Part shown: piece by piece, positions 23,013 through 31,165 of the stretch
How positions within the stretch are numbered: position 1 is the first letter of the stretch
How the letters are laid out: the number at the start of each line of letters is the position of its first letter
Assembly (NCBI GenBank): GCA_034178705.1
Contig: JAXFQY010000116.1
Span: forward strand, 1 to 35,109
Length of the DNA: 35,109 nt
From: RUG12395 sp034178705
GTDB lineage: Bacteria; Bacillota; Clostridia; Oscillospirales; CAG-272
Direction: 5' to 3'
Position numbers and translations under genes: made by a program
Notes under the pieces: generated by a model
What the model was told of the DNA's origin: nothing
Databases searched by the model: none
The model's input: the letters and a program-made list of their open reading frames with translations, nothing else

Positions 23013-24579
23013 AGAAACCCGACCGGCCCCGCTCGTGCAGGAGAAAAAAGAGGATGAGACCATTGTATCCGGTTCTCCCTGCTCCGTGCAGGCAGAGCAA
23101 GCTTCCTTAAAAAAACCGGAGAACCCTTCCCCTCGACATTTCCCTGCTTCCTCTGAAAAAACTCCGCAGCCAACGCATTCAACCGTGCCGCACGGCATTC
23201 CAACAGTCGAGCACGAGTCGGTCATTGACAGAGGATACTTTTTTCGGAAGCTGATCGCGGCAGGGATCTCCATACTGTTGCTTTTGCTGCTTTTGGGGGC
23301 GGGAGGCTTTCTGATTCACCGGATGCGTCTGGTGGAAGTCAAAGACTTCTCGGGACGCAGCATAGCGGAAATGCGCAAATGGGCAGCAGAGTATAATCTT
23401 CTTCTTGATGAGCAAGCCGTCTATGATGACACGGCAACAGAAGGAATTATCCTCAGTCAGGATACAACAGAGGGAGAAAAGCTCTCTCCGAAATCGATTA
23501 TCAGCGTAACCGTCAGCTCCGGCGCCGATCCCAACCAAAAAATTACCGTTCCGGCATTCTCCGGGATGACAGCGGCGGAAATCCGGGAGTGGATTACCAA
23601 AGAAAAACTGATAGCAGCAAAGATCACAGAGCAGAACAGCGACACAGTTGCACGCGGAAGTGTGATCCGGTATGAATTCGGCAGTGTTTCGGTCAGCGAG
23701 GAAAACTTCCGACGCAACGACAGCCTGACAATTTACGTCTCCAAGGGACCGGCAAGAAGTGAACCGACAACTCCCGAGGAAACCGTTACCGTTCCCGATT
23801 ATTCCAGGATTCAGAAAGAAGATGCAGAAAATGTCAGCATCGATGTTGTGGTGTCGGTGAAAACCGTGTACAGCGACACCGTGCCGTACGGAGGCTTCAT
23901 CCGTCAATCTCCGAATGCAGGAGAAAAGATAATCAAAAAGCAGAATACCGTAACTCTTCTTTACTCTCTCGGCAGACCCTTTCTCCCGGAGCTTGCGGGA
24001 AAAAGTGAATCGGAACTTCCAGAGCTGTTTTACAATCTCAACCGCTGCGGTGCCGATCTCAGTTATCGGGTGGAGTATGTAAGCGGAAATATTCCGAAGG
24101 GACAGATTCTATCCGGTTCCCGCAACAATGAATTTGTTCCGATCGGAGAACAAATTACGGTTTATGTCTGCCGGACAAGCCTCGGGCTTGTGGTTCCTGA
24201 CTTTTCAAAGCTCACACGCGAGGATGCTGAATCGGCAGCAAAAAATCTATCCGTTAAGGTCAAAAACATTTATGACAACACCGTTCCCTACGGAGGTTTT
24301 ATCCGGCAATCTGTCGTACCGGGAGTAACCCTCACCGACACGGAGGAAACCGTTACAGTGTATTACTCGCTCGGGCGACCGTATCTTCCCGATCTTCGGG
24401 GCAGAAACGAAGCCGAACTTCCGGAATTCTTTTACAAGCTGAATACCGACGGAGCGAATATCACCTATCGTCTGGAATATATTACAAGCGGAGCAACGGA
24501 GGGAACAATCATCTATGCTTCTGCCTGCAACGAATATATTTCCGTCGGAGCAACCCTTCTGATCCGGATTTCAAAGTAA
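22981..24579 (+). CDS. Single-pass membrane protein with extracellular PASTA-like repeats
   Basis: 532 residues. A cytosolic Pro/Ser/Glu-rich N-terminus of about 88 residues precedes one membrane helix (about 91-112, LLLLLLLGAGGFLI), and four PASTA-type units follow, recognisable by VPxFSxxxxxDAE openings and EGIILSQ- or YGGFIRQS-type turns. Residues about 271-404 and 405-532 are an internal duplication: both carry DTVPYGGFIRQS or NTVPYGGFIRQS, then YSLGRPFLPEL/YSLGRPYLPDL and ELPELFYNLN/ELPEFFYKLN. PASTA domains bind muropeptides in PknB kinases and PBPs, but no kinase or transpeptidase domain is present here. The operon context suggests a cell-wall anchor or sensor for the ABC machine. Confidence 0.85.
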   Translation: MASFLEQINNKETRPAPLVQEKKEDETIVSGSPCSVQAEQASLKKPENPSPRHFPASSEKTPQPTHSTVPHGIPTVEHESVIDRGYFFRKLIAAGISILLLLLLLGAGGFLIHRMRLVEVKDFSGRSIAEMRKWAAEYNLLLDEQAVYDDTATEGIILSQDTTEGEKLSPKSIISVTVSSGADPNQKITVPAFSGMTAAEIREWITKEKLIAAKITEQNSDTVARGSVIRYEFGSVSVSEENFRRNDSLTIYVSKGPARSEPTTPEETVTVPDYSRIQKEDAENVSIDVVVSVKTVYSDTVPYGGFIRQSPNAGEKIIKKQNTVTLLYSLGRPFLPELAGKSESELPELFYNLNRCGADLSYRVEYVSGNIPKGQILSGSRNNEFVPIGEQITVYVCRTSLGLVVPDFSKLTREDAESAAKNLSVKVKNIYDNTVPYGGFIRQSVVPGVTLTDTEETVTVYYSLGRPYLPDLRGRNEAELPEFFYKLNTDGANITYRLEYITSGATEGTIIYASACNEYISVGATLLIRISK

Positions 24580-24607
24580 AGCCCTTCCCCGTTCTCAGCG
24601 ATCTGCG

Positions 24608-24640
24608 AAAAACAGCGAGTATTTTGCCCGCTGTTTTTCT
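24608..24640 (+). terminator. Intrinsic terminator of the permease-ATPase-PASTA operon
   Basis: AAAAACAGCG/CGCTGTTTTT arms (10 bp) with an 11-base loop, followed by TCTATC; it lies 29 bp after the PASTA stop. From 24641 to 24836 I see no gene or clear signal. Confidence 0.75.
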
Positions 24641-24836
24641 ATCTTTATCCCTGAAGAATGGGATGCTGTCCTATGAAACTTTCTGCATAAAAAATCTTCA
24701 TAGCGGATACTGCGCTGATCTGCCGCAGATAATCTTTGCTTAGTCTTGAACGATCCCCGAAGATCATTTTTCCAAATGCTCTATGAGAGCTTCCCCTTTT
24801 TTATGAGAAACGGAAAATCGATTTTTCATCCCAAAA

Positions 24837-25200
24837 CAGAAAAATCCGGTCGCTTCGACCGGGTTTTTCCTTTTCTTATCCTTGAACTGTCACAATATCA
24901 TTGCCAAAAGTTCTTTCTGCAAGCTTCCCTTACGGAGAAGTAAAAAACACTTTTCATTTCAAGCCAATACCAAACAGAAAAATCCGGCCGCCCCGACCGG
25001 GTTTTTCCTTTTCTTATCCTTGAACTGTCACAATATCATTGCCAAAAGTTCTTTCTGCAAGCTTCCCTTACGGAGAAGTAAAAAAACACTTTTTCATTTC
25101 AAGCCAATACTAAACAGAAAAATCCGGCCGCTCCGACCGGATTTTTCCTTTTCTTATCCTTGAACTGTCACAATATCATTGCCAAAAGTTCTCTTGCCAA
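24837..25200. repeat. Tandem repeat of about 139 bp (2.6 copies) carrying terminators
   Basis: Three copies of a unit starting CAGAAAAATCCGG at 24837, 24975 and 25115 (spacings 138 and 140). Each holds CCGGTCG- or CCGGCCG-type arms pairing with CGACCGG, flanked by A-runs and T-runs so it can terminate both strands, then CTTGAACTGTCACAATATCA and a degenerate hairpin CTTCCCTTACGGAGAAG. The third unit is cut short and ends in another palindrome, GCTTCTCTT/AAGAGAAGC, at 25201-25220. It lies between the plus-strand PASTA operon and the minus-strand valS, so it insulates convergent genes. Copies are nearly identical, indicating recent duplication. Confidence 0.88.
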
Positions 25201-25227
25201 GCTTCTCTTTTAAGAGAAGCGGGGGGG

Positions 25228-27864
25228 TCAGTTCATTTTGGAAAGCGCATCCAAGAGACCGGAGCGAGTGGCCCTCAGTTTCTCCAGCTTTGCGCGTTCG
25301 GCGGCGACGACCGCCTCCGGTGCCTTGGCGACAAATCCCGTATTTGCAAGCTTGCCTTCTGCGCGCGCAATCTCTCCGTCGAGGCGTTGCAGCTCGGTTT
25401 CCAGTCTGCGGCGTTCTGCTTCTTTATCCACAAGTTCGGACAGCGGAATATAAACGGTTGCGGCGTCGGTCACGATACTGACGACATCTCCCGCAGGGGG
25501 CGCGTCAACAATATGAACCGAACTTGCACCGGCAAGCCGAACGAGGAAGGGATGAACCGTTTCGGAAAACGCCTCCGGATCCTTTGTGATGATATAGAGG
25601 GCAGTACGGGTCTTCTGCGGAACATTCATATCTGCGCGGCGGCTGCGGATTCCGCTGATCACCGCGATCAGGCGTTCAATCTTCTCCTCCTCACGCGGGA
25701 AGGTGTGCTCCGGAACCTTCTCCGGGTACTTTTCCAGCATAATGAAGCTGCCTTCGCGGTGGGGCATCGCCTGATAGATCTCCTCCGTAATGAAGGGCAT
25801 GAAGGGATGCAGAAGCTTCAGGGTTTCAATCAGTACATCAGCGATGGTACGCTGGCAAACGAGATTTTCGGGCGTGCCCTTTGCATTCAGGCGCGTTTTT
25901 GCCAGTTCAATATACCAATCGCAGAAAACATCCCAGATAAAGTTATAAATTTCGGAAAGCGCAACCCCGATTTCGTATTTTCCGATATTTGCGGCGACGC
26001 TTTCGGAGACATCGGACAGCTTAGAGAGGATCCATTTATCCTCCGGTGCCAGCTCTTCGGCGGCGGGAAGGGTAACATCCTCGGTTTCGAGATTCATCAG
26101 CACGAAACGTGCGGCGTTCCAGAGCTTATTTGCAAAGTTGCGCGCCGCTTCCATCTTCTCTTCCGAATAGCGCATATCGTTTCCGGGGCTGTTTCCGGTT
26201 GCAAGAGCAAAGCGCAGCGCGTCCGCACCGTACTTATCGATCACCTCGAGAGGATCGATCCCGTTGCCGAGAGATTTGGACATCTTTCTGCCCTGGGAAT
26301 CCCGGACAAGACCGTGAATGAAGACCGTCGGGAACGGAATCTCCTTCATCGTTTCAATGCCCATGAAGATCATTTTGGAAACCCAGAAGGTGATGATATC
26401 GTATGCGGTCACAAGAACGCTTGTCGGGTAATAGCGGCGCAGATCCTCTGTGTCGTTCGGCCAGCCAAGAGTCGTAAAGGGCCAGAGTGCGCTTGAAAAC
26501 CAGGTGTCAAGCACATCCTCGTCCTGATGCATATGGGTGCTTCCGCATTTTGGGCAGACGGTAACATCCTGTTCGGCAACAGTAATTTCGCCGCAATCGT
26601 CACAATAATAGGCTGGGATACGATGTCCCCACCAAAGCTGACGGGAAATGCACCAGTCACGGATGTTCTCCATCCAGTTCAGGTAGATTTTCGAGAAGCG
26701 CTCGGGAAGATAAGAAATCTCTCCGTTTTTCACAGCGGCAATTGCCGGCTCGGCCAGCGGCTTCATCTTAACAAACCACTGTCTGGAAGCCAGCGGCTCC
26801 ACAGCGGTACCGCAGCGATAGCAGTGCGCGACGGCGTGAACGGTCTTTTCCACCTTGACAAGGAATCCGCCCGCCTCAAGGTCGGCCACAATCGCTTTCC
26901 GCGCTTCATAACGATCCATCCCTTCATACTTGGTATGGAAATCCGTCTTGATATGCCCGGTTCCGTCGATAACCTGAATAATCGGAAGATTGTGGCGAAG
27001 CCCGGTTTCAAAGTCATTCGGGTCGTGGGCAGGTGTGATTTTGACGCAGCCGGTTCCGAATTCGGGCAATGCCGCTTCATCGGCCACAACAGGGATTTCC
27101 CGCCCGACAAGCGGCAGAAGCAAGGTTTTTCCAATGATATCCTGATAACGCTCATCATGCGGGTTAACGGCAACCGCGGTATCTCCGAGCATGGTTTCCG
27201 GACGGGTTGTTGCGACGATCACAAAGCGATCCTCCCCCTTGACCGGATAGCGAAGATGCCAGAACGCGCCCTCCGTATCCTTATGCTCGACCTCCGCATC
27301 GGAGAGGGCGGTATTACAATGCGGACATTGATTGATAATGCGCTGTCCGCGATAGATCAGCCCCTTGTCATAGAGAGAGACAAAAACCTTCTTTACTGCG
27401 GCAGAAAGCGTATCGCTCATCGTAAAGGCTTCGCGTGTCCAGTCGCAGGAAGAACCGAGCGTCTTCAGCTGTGTAATGATGCGCCCGCCGTATTTCTCCT
27501 TCCATTCCCAGACAAGCTTCAGGAACTCCTCACGCCCGATATCATGGCGGGTCAGCCCCTTTTCCTTACGGAGCACCTCCTCCACCTTGATCTGCGTGGC
27601 AATTCCGGCATGATCGGTCCCGGGAACCCACAGGGTGCTGTACCCCTGCATACGCTTGGTACGGACAATAATATCCTGAAGTGTATTATTCAGTGCATGC
27701 CCCATATGAAGCTGTCCTGTTACATTCGGGGGAGGAATCACAACGGAAAAGCAGGGCTTGCTTTTGTCAGGATCGGGCTGAAAACAGCCCGCAGCGTCCC
27801 ACGCGGCGTAAAGACGGCTCTCAAACGACGCGGGATCGTAGGTTTTTGATAATTCTTTTCTCAT
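25228..27864 (-). CDS. valS: Valyl-tRNA synthetase
   Basis: 878-residue class I aminoacyl-tRNA synthetase charging tRNA-Val with ATP. The HIGH motif is PPNVTGQLHMGHALNN and the KMSKS motif is GRKMSKSLGNG. The CP1 editing domain (TTRPETMLGDTAVAVNP), the zinc-type CPHCNTALSDAEVEHK and CPKCGS knuckles, and the C-terminal coiled coil (AERRRLETELQRLDGEIARAEGKL) are complete. The start at 27864 (AAGGGG six bases upstream) is used; the longer frame to 27969 runs into the T-box terminator and is rejected. Expression is controlled by the T-box leader upstream. Confidence 0.98.
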   Translation of the reverse strand: MRKELSKTYDPASFESRLYAAWDAAGCFQPDPDKSKPCFSVVIPPPNVTGQLHMGHALNNTLQDIIVRTKRMQGYSTLWVPGTDHAGIATQIKVEEVLRKEKGLTRHDIGREEFLKLVWEWKEKYGGRIITQLKTLGSSCDWTREAFTMSDTLSAAVKKVFVSLYDKGLIYRGQRIINQCPHCNTALSDAEVEHKDTEGAFWHLRYPVKGEDRFVIVATTRPETMLGDTAVAVNPHDERYQDIIGKTLLLPLVGREIPVVADEAALPEFGTGCVKITPAHDPNDFETGLRHNLPIIQVIDGTGHIKTDFHTKYEGMDRYEARKAIVADLEAGGFLVKVEKTVHAVAHCYRCGTAVEPLASRQWFVKMKPLAEPAIAAVKNGEISYLPERFSKIYLNWMENIRDWCISRQLWWGHRIPAYYCDDCGEITVAEQDVTVCPKCGSTHMHQDEDVLDTWFSSALWPFTTLGWPNDTEDLRRYYPTSVLVTAYDIITFWVSKMIFMGIETMKEIPFPTVFIHGLVRDSQGRKMSKSLGNGIDPLEVIDKYGADALRFALATGNSPGNDMRYSEEKMEAARNFANKLWNAARFVLMNLETEDVTLPAAEELAPEDKWILSKLSDVSESVAANIGKYEIGVALSEIYNFIWDVFCDWYIELAKTRLNAKGTPENLVCQRTIADVLIETLKLLHPFMPFITEEIYQAMPHREGSFIMLEKYPEKVPEHTFPREEEKIERLIAVISGIRSRRADMNVPQKTRTALYIITKDPEAFSETVHPFLVRLAGASSVHIVDAPPAGDVVSIVTDAATVYIPLSELVDKEAERRRLETELQRLDGEIARAEGKLANTGFVAKAPEAVVAAERAKLEKLRATRSGLLDALSKMN

Positions 27865-27894
27865 AACAGACCCCTTACAAAAAAATAAATAAAA

Positions 27895-28125
27895 ATAAAG
27901 AAAACGTGCTCCGCGCCCCGATAGGGCGTGGAACACGCTGTGCCACCTATCTTCGATGCCACAAGGCATCCTCTGTCCGGTAACGGTGGATTCCGTCGGG
28001 CTCTACACACTCACGCTTCTGCCCGCCGCTCAGGAGCGACTTCCGACAGCGCTGCCTGCGCGCTCACACCGGCCGCGCGCTCTCTTGAAGGCCCTTTCCG
28101 TCGTACTGCTCTCCATCCTTGCGTT
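27895..28125 (-). promoter_or_regulatory. T-box riboswitch of valS (specifier GUC)
   Basis: The T-box core GATAGGTGGCACAGCGT (27951-27935, minus) precedes a terminator with arms CGTGTTCCACGCCC (27937-27924) and GGGGCGCGGAGCACG (27919-27905), then TTTTCTTT. Upstream are stem I elements: an AGTACGAC S-turn-like segment, a GGTGTGAG distal motif and CCGTTACC. Hand folding pairs GGAG with CTCC and GAC with GTC around a specifier loop reading GGAAGTCG, giving GUC (Val) at 28040-28038. Uncharged tRNA-Val would stabilise the antiterminator. The core has CAGCG where CCGCG is more usual. Confidence 0.9.
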
Positions 28126-28131
28126 TTTGTT

Positions 28132-28160
28132 ATTATAACATGCCGATGCTCTGCTGTCAA
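28132..28160 (-). promoter_or_regulatory. Consensus sigma-A promoter of valS
   Basis: Minus-strand TTGACA (28160-28155), spacer of exactly 17, TATAAT (28137-28132): full consensus, as expected for a leader controlled by attenuation. Confidence 0.9.
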
Positions 28161-28202
28161 GTGCTTGTTTCAGAGCATTTCATATGCAAAAAAACAGACG
28201 GA

Positions 28203-28237
28203 CAAAAAAGCGGCGGAAGTCTTTTCGCTTCCGCCGC
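28203..28237 (-). terminator. Intrinsic terminator of propeller gene 3
   Basis: Perfect 10-bp stem GCGGCGGAAG/CTTCCGCCGC with an 8-base loop, followed by TTTTTT on the minus strand. It is 158 bp past the stop of the gene at 28395. Confidence 0.88.
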
Positions 28238-28394
28238 AGGTTATGGCACAAACCATTAGCAAACAGATTCCTGTTCGGCTTTTTCTTTGGCAGAAAAGGC
28301 ACAAGAAAAAAGCATTTTAAAAGAGGGGTCCACCCGAAGAATGCGTCCGCTGCGACAGGCGACCAGGTTTCCGCGCCCTTGCGTGCGCTGCCGA
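28238..28394. other. Non-coding spacer, possible extragenic repeat
   Basis: Stretch between the stop of propeller gene 3 and its terminator. On the minus strand it holds GGGTGGACCCCTC followed by a TTTTAAAATGCTTTTTTC block and a CTTTTCTGCCAAAG segment. It resembles the repeated junk blocks seen between genes in gut Clostridia, but only one copy is in this window. No gene is supported; a short frame across it has no ribosome site. Confidence 0.3.
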
Positions 28395-30215
28395 TTAGGA
28401 AAAGGAAACCGGGATCCAGCCTCTGTTGTCCTCGGACAAGGTATCCAGCACATCGGTGATACGCTTTCCCCCCGTATCCTTATTCACAAGCATTGGATAA
28501 ACCGAGATGCTTTCGGGAAGAACAGATGCAGAAAGCTCCACCTCTGCAATATAACCCGTGTCGGTATCGCTGCCGTCACCCAATGTACCGAGAAGGCTCA
28601 CTGCACATTTGGCATCCAATACGGTTTTCGTTCCGTTAACCAAAGAATAAACCTCTGCGCTTCCGTCAGGGCTCACCGTCACATTCAGATAACTCGATTT
28701 GCTGTCCGGAAGAGCAATCCGGACGGTACAGGTATCTGTCTCGGTCAGATCGTAGTCCAACCGCTCGAAAAGCAGGCAGAAGCGATCGGTGCTGCGCGCA
28801 AAACGAACGGACATCTGTGCCTGCGAGGCACTTCCCACAAACAGGGCATCCGTGTTATCCGCCCAATCATCCGCATTTCCGTCAATTACGATCTTCTCTG
28901 CCGGTCCGGAAAAGAGAGCGTGATTGAGATTTGCTTTCTGCGTTGCAAGAAGATGATACTCGCTGTCTTTCCCGACGTCATACCGCGCCGTACTGGAGCA
29001 AATCGCCGTATGCCCCCCTGCGAGCAGTTCGATATTTCCCCATCCCTGCAGATTTTCCAACGCAAGCTTTTTGCTCTCATCGAAGTTTCTTCCCGTACTG
29101 TCAGAGAGCAGCAGGGTCATCGTTGTCAGACGGCTGTATTTGAGCAAGACCTCTCCGGACGGGAACTGACGAACGTAAGGAGCGGTTCCGATAAAGCGGT
29201 TGGTATATTTGTCACGGGGACCGATTTCGTTCTTTTCCATCGGGGTTGCCCAGTTGTCCTTGGAATAGGAAAGGGTGATGCGGTAGGTATTGTTTCTGTC
29301 CAGGCGGCTTTCCAGCGCCAGAAGAATCGTGCCGTTCTGAAGCTCAACGGCAACAGGCATCTGATCCGTATAGAACTGAACCCCGTCAATCCGTTCAGTC
29401 GCTTGCTGGGAAACAATTTGCCCGGAATAGGTAACCTTCGGATCTCCCGTCCAGGTCACGCCGTAATCGAAGGAGCGAAGCATCGCCGTACCCGTTGAGG
29501 TGTTGTTGCAGGTCGGAAGCACATAACAAGTCGTATTGGTCCAGTAGAGGTGCAGCTCCCCGGAGCGCAGAAGGAGGAAGGATGGCTCCCAGTTGATTCC
29601 GCGGAAAACCAACTGCTCATTTCCCCAGGTTTGTCCGTTATCGGTAGAGCGACGGATCGAGATTCCGCCGTTGTAGGGATTTGTATAGTAACTGTCCCGG
29701 AAACGCCATGAAACACAAACAAGAATGTCGCCGTTCGGAAGAACGATCGCATCGGCTCCGGCATAGACCTTGGTACCGGAATGCGCAAATACGGTCGTGT
29801 AATCCTCCCAGGTTTCACCGTCCGAGCTGCGCATCATGCGAATGTCTGACATGTTCTTGGTATCGTTATAGAGAAGGATATAACTCCCGTCCTGCAGCTG
29901 CTTGATACGGGTATAGTAGGGAGTTTTTGCTCCGCTTTTTTCCTGCGGAAGCTCGTTCCGGGATCGGAAATCCGCCTCGAGAGAAGAAAAAGCGCTGAGC
30001 TTTGCGTGGGTTCCTTCCCCGCGGTCAACGGTATTCAATTCATAAAAAGAATGGATAACCGGAGGAACCGGTTCGGGCAGCACGGTTGTATCATCCGATA
30101 CCGGCGGAACAGGAAGCGAATCCGATGCCGCCGGAGTGGTTTCCGCCGGAATCTTACCGCAGCCGGCACATGCCAGCGCAGAGAGAAGCAGAGAAAAAAG
30201 CATGATTTTTTTCAT
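28395..30215 (-). CDS. Sialidase-superfamily beta-propeller lipoprotein 3 with CBM9-like C-terminus
   Basis: 606 residues. The signal peptide ends at lipobox cysteine Cys19 (CAGC), a Pro/Thr linker follows, then the propeller: PYYTRIKQLQDGSYILLY, Asp boxes RSSDGETWED, RRSTDNGQTWGN and RSFDYGVTWTG, GINWEPSFLLL (Glu210) and VAVELQNGTILLALE (Glu302). Residues about 430-606 form a second domain opening with IVIDGNADDWADNTDALF and closing with GWIPVSF, the pattern of CBM9/DOMON-like sugar-binding domains. GGGGG lies four bases before the start. Compared with the two propellers at 14664-17709 it keeps the WEP and second Glu, but it sits 10 kb away with its own promoter. Confidence 0.83.
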   Translation of the reverse strand: MKKIMLFSLLLSALACAGCGKIPAETTPAASDSLPVPPVSDDTTVLPEPVPPVIHSFYELNTVDRGEGTHAKLSAFSSLEADFRSRNELPQEKSGAKTPYYTRIKQLQDGSYILLYNDTKNMSDIRMMRSSDGETWEDYTTVFAHSGTKVYAGADAIVLPNGDILVCVSWRFRDSYYTNPYNGGISIRRSTDNGQTWGNEQLVFRGINWEPSFLLLRSGELHLYWTNTTCYVLPTCNNTSTGTAMLRSFDYGVTWTGDPKVTYSGQIVSQQATERIDGVQFYTDQMPVAVELQNGTILLALESRLDRNNTYRITLSYSKDNWATPMEKNEIGPRDKYTNRFIGTAPYVRQFPSGEVLLKYSRLTTMTLLLSDSTGRNFDESKKLALENLQGWGNIELLAGGHTAICSSTARYDVGKDSEYHLLATQKANLNHALFSGPAEKIVIDGNADDWADNTDALFVGSASQAQMSVRFARSTDRFCLLFERLDYDLTETDTCTVRIALPDSKSSYLNVTVSPDGSAEVYSLVNGTKTVLDAKCAVSLLGTLGDGSDTDTGYIAEVELSASVLPESISVYPMLVNKDTGGKRITDVLDTLSEDNRGWIPVSFS

Positions 30216-30243
30216 GAATCCCCCTATCGATTTTGTTTTTTTC

Positions 30244-30276
30244 ATTGTACCGGGATTTCCCGGTATTGTCAATACC
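30244..30276 (-). promoter_or_regulatory. Promoter with two overlapping palindromic operator candidates
   Basis: Minus-strand TTGACA (30272-30267), spacer of 17, TACAAT (30249-30244). The spacer is filled by the palindrome TACCGGG-ATTT-CCCGGTA (30248-30265), and a second perfect palindrome, GGTATTG-T-CAATACC (30262-30276), covers the -35. A repressor bound at either would block the polymerase; the cognate regulator is not identifiable here. Confidence 0.75.
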
Positions 30277-30328
30277 AAATGCGGCGGAAAAAATCTTCGG
30301 GGATCACACGGCGGATCTGAGAAAAAAG

Positions 30329-30357
30329 TTGAAAAGTATTTTCATTTCTGCTATAAT
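30329..30357 (+). promoter_or_regulatory. Promoter of the HAD nucleotidase gene
   Basis: TTGAAA (30329-30334), spacer of 17, TATAAT (30352-30357); leader of about 70 bases to the ATG at 30433. Confidence 0.75.
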
Positions 30358-30432
30358 AACTATAATATAATATCAAAAAATACCCGTAGCGCCGCGCTTG
30401 GTTCTGCGGTCGACAACCGGGGAAAGGGAAAA

Positions 30433-31119
30433 ATGATACGAACCATACTGTGGGACATAGACGGCACACTTCTGAATTTTCTGGCATCGGAAAAAGCAGC
30501 AATCCAATCCCTGTTTTCCGAATTCGGTCTTGGGGAATGCACCGACGAGATGATCGCACGCTATTCTGCCATCAACCGCAAATACTGGGAGCGGCTGGAA
30601 CGCGGAGAGATTACTAAGCCGGAGGTGCTGCGCGGGCGCTACGAGGAGTTTTTCCTGCTGGAAGGACTGAATCCGGCTCTCGCACCGGCCTTCAACGATG
30701 CCTATCAACTCCGACTCGGAGACACTGTGGTTTACTGTGACGACAGCAAAACCATTGTGAAGTCTCTCCGCGGACGCGTCAGACAATATGCCGTATCCAA
30801 CGGCACGGTTATCGCTCAGACAAAAAAGCTGAAGAACTCCGGACTGGATATTCTGATGGACGGCGTCTTTCTCTCCGAGGATGTCGGGTATGAAAAGCCG
30901 GCAGTCGAATTTTTTGATGCGGTCTTCCGCGCTATCGGACAGCCTCCGAGAAACGAAGTTCTGATTGTCGGAGACTCTCTCACCAGTGACATACGCGGCG
31001 GAAACAACGCAAGGATCCGCACCTGTTGGTACAATCCCGCCGGTCTTTCCAACACTGCGGGTGTGCAGGTGGATTTTGAGCTGCGCGATCTGCACGGCAT
31101 TTACGAGCTTCTCCGCTGA
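30433..31119 (+). CDS. HAD-family phosphatase, YjjG-like pyrimidine nucleotidase
   Basis: 228 residues, cytosolic HAD-IA fold. Motif I DIDGTLL, motif II VSNGT, motif III Lys in YEKPAVEFF and motif IV IVGDSLTSDIRGG are all present. The opening IRTILWDIDGTLLNF and the helical cap (ARYSAINRKYWERLERGEI) match the YjjG noncanonical pyrimidine nucleotidase group, which removes phosphate from nucleotides such as dUMP analogues; the substrate is inferred from the family. The start has GGG four to six bases upstream; the longer frame to 30136 crosses the promoter and is rejected. A terminator follows immediately. Confidence 0.88.
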   Translation: MIRTILWDIDGTLLNFLASEKAAIQSLFSEFGLGECTDEMIARYSAINRKYWERLERGEITKPEVLRGRYEEFFLLEGLNPALAPAFNDAYQLRLGDTVVYCDDSKTIVKSLRGRVRQYAVSNGTVIAQTKKLKNSGLDILMDGVFLSEDVGYEKPAVEFFDAVFRAIGQPPRNEVLIVGDSLTSDIRGGNNARIRTCWYNPAGLSNTAGVQVDFELRDLHGIYELLR

Positions 31120-31123
31120 TTCA

Positions 31124-31163
31124 AACAGCCTCCCGAAGCATTCCTTCAGGAGGCTGTTTTTCT
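31124..31163 (+). terminator. Intrinsic terminator between convergent genes
   Basis: AACAGCCTCC/GGAGGCTGTT arms with GAAG/CTTC-type inner pairing, followed on plus by TTTTTCTT. On minus the U-run is only TTT, so it serves mainly the nucleotidase gene and only weakly the protease gene ending at 31166. Confidence 0.88.
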
Positions 31164-31165
31164 TG

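Noticed and set aside
24882..25163. 93-codon plus frame with an internal repeat
   Set aside because: It is created by the tandem non-coding repeat and crosses terminator stems; no ribosome site.
24837..25220. CRISPR array
   Set aside because: The repeat period is about 139 bp with the whole unit conserved, so there are no short repeats with variable spacers.
26527..27849. Plus-strand open frame of 440 codons
   Set aside because: Antisense to valS, whose motifs are complete; no family features in the plus frame.
28256..28453. 65-codon minus frame over the 3' end of propeller gene 3
   Set aside because: It overlaps the propeller gene out of frame, has no ribosome site and runs into the terminator region.
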